Source: Thermus igniterrae ATCC 700962
GTDB lineage: Bacteria; Deinococcota; Deinococci; Deinococcales; Thermaceae
Direction of reading: 5' to 3'
Length of the DNA: 61,290 nucleotides
Assembly (NCBI RefSeq): GCF_000376265.1
Contig: NZ_AQWU01000060.1
Span: 195-61,484 of the forward strand
The position numbers and the translations under genes are program-made. A model generated the notes under the pieces. That model ran no database searches and was not told the DNA's origin. It saw only the letters and a list, made by a program, of their open reading frames with translations. This document shows positions 61,008 through 61,290 of this stretch, piece after piece (position 1 is the first letter of the stretch; every line of letters starts with the position of its first letter).

Positions 61008-61290
61008 TGAAATCCTCCCGATCCATTCCCTCAGCATCCCCCCGGCCACCAGTGAAAAAGAGTGTGGCTCCGAATAAGCTCCGGCTGGGTCTGCAAGTAA
61101 GCACAGCGGGCCTCCACCCTCTCCCAAAGCTCCTCCTCCGAATCCACCCGCCCATTCGCTACCACCCCGTCCACCAAGGGCCATACCCGCTCCACAGGCT
61201 GTAGCTCAGGAGAGTAGGGGGGCAAAAAGACCAAACCTACCCCCTCCGGTACCTCCACCCGCCTGGACACGTGCCATCCCGCCCGGTCCA
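61007..61290 (-). mobile_element. IS630-type insertion sequence, right part
   Basis: The element continues past the window edge. Its inner end is inferred only from the transposase stop at 61031 and a TA at 61006-61007, the target dinucleotide of IS630 elements. Terminal inverted repeats cannot be verified from one end. Confidence 0.5.
61031..61290 (-). CDS. IS630-family transposase, C-terminal part (partial)
   Basis: The minus-strand frame entering from the right edge encodes DRAGWHVSRRVEVPEG, then VFLPPYSPELQPVERVW, which is the DDE core of IS630 transposases (second Asp in DRAGWH, Glu in PVERVW). It ends HTLFHWWPGGC. About 86 codons are visible and the N-terminal HTH lies outside. It cannot be judged intact from this piece. 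Confidence 0.88.
   Translation of the reverse strand, partial: DRAGWHVSRRVEVPEGVGLVFLPPYSPELQPVERVWPLVDGVVANGRVDSEEELWERVEARCAYLQTQPELIRSHTLFHWWPGGC

Overview
The window is a chromosomal piece of a Thermus species. The evidence is a very high G+C content with G/C-saturated third codon positions, ribosomal and RNA polymerase proteins that look nearly the same as those of Thermus thermophilus as I remember them, the tandem gdhA/gdhB pair, a Rex repressor, a futalosine-pathway mqnD gene, an active-site-less alkyltransferase-like protein, and many leaderless promoters. Several proteins differ in detail from T. thermophilus (for example a shorter L29), so I read it as another Thermus species. No tRNA, rRNA or CRISPR array was seen, and no gene-free stretch exceeds about 115 bases.

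Bases 1-14904 hold the end of tuf followed by one long co-directional S10-spc-alpha array: 26 ribosomal protein genes plus secY, adk, map, infA and rpoA, mostly separated by a few bases or overlapping. It ends at rplQ with a GC hairpin.

Bases 14950-28302 are accessory metabolism and envelope. They hold a membrane protein and a DMT transporter, a secreted GH13 enzyme convergent with an HNH nuclease, a TPR-SPOR-rex-lipoprotein run, a polyprenyl diphosphate synthase, gdhA-gdhB, a GNAT/2-hydroxyacid dehydrogenase/MoaD-like operon, and a deoxyhypusine-synthase homologue. Bases 28386-37042 hold a 919-residue methyltransferase-TPR-DUF2325 protein, then mqnD, a CRP-family regulator, bshC, a SpoIID-like protein and an ATL protein, convergent with a cytoplasmic GH13 enzyme. 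Bases 37126-41590 are gmk-rpoZ-coaBC-argR, marC, and the second gene of a recN-GGDEF operon.

Bases 41590-52082 are mostly on the minus strand: recN, glyA, and a purine operon read as purB, purC, purS, purQ, a HAD hydrolase, purL, purF. With glyA this is a one-carbon and purine block. Bases 52102-58197 hold an exported intradiol dioxygenase-like protein with a YceI protein, a second HAD hydrolase, a carboxymuconolactone-decarboxylase-family protein, hemD, hemA, a HemX/CcsA-like membrane protein, and a four-gene cassette of small proteins (two sharing a SHOCT-like segment, one of them a DUF2089 regulator) with its own strong promoter and operator-like palindrome. A two-component system, a hemolysin-III family protein and the 3' end of an IS630-type transposase close the window.

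Two window-wide patterns stand out. About eighteen genes that begin a transcript have a -10-like hexamer 5-8 bases before the start codon and no Shine-Dalgarno sequence, often overlapping the stop codon of the gene before. The palindrome CCTCGAGG occurs about forty times, far more than base composition predicts, and is used in two reading frames.
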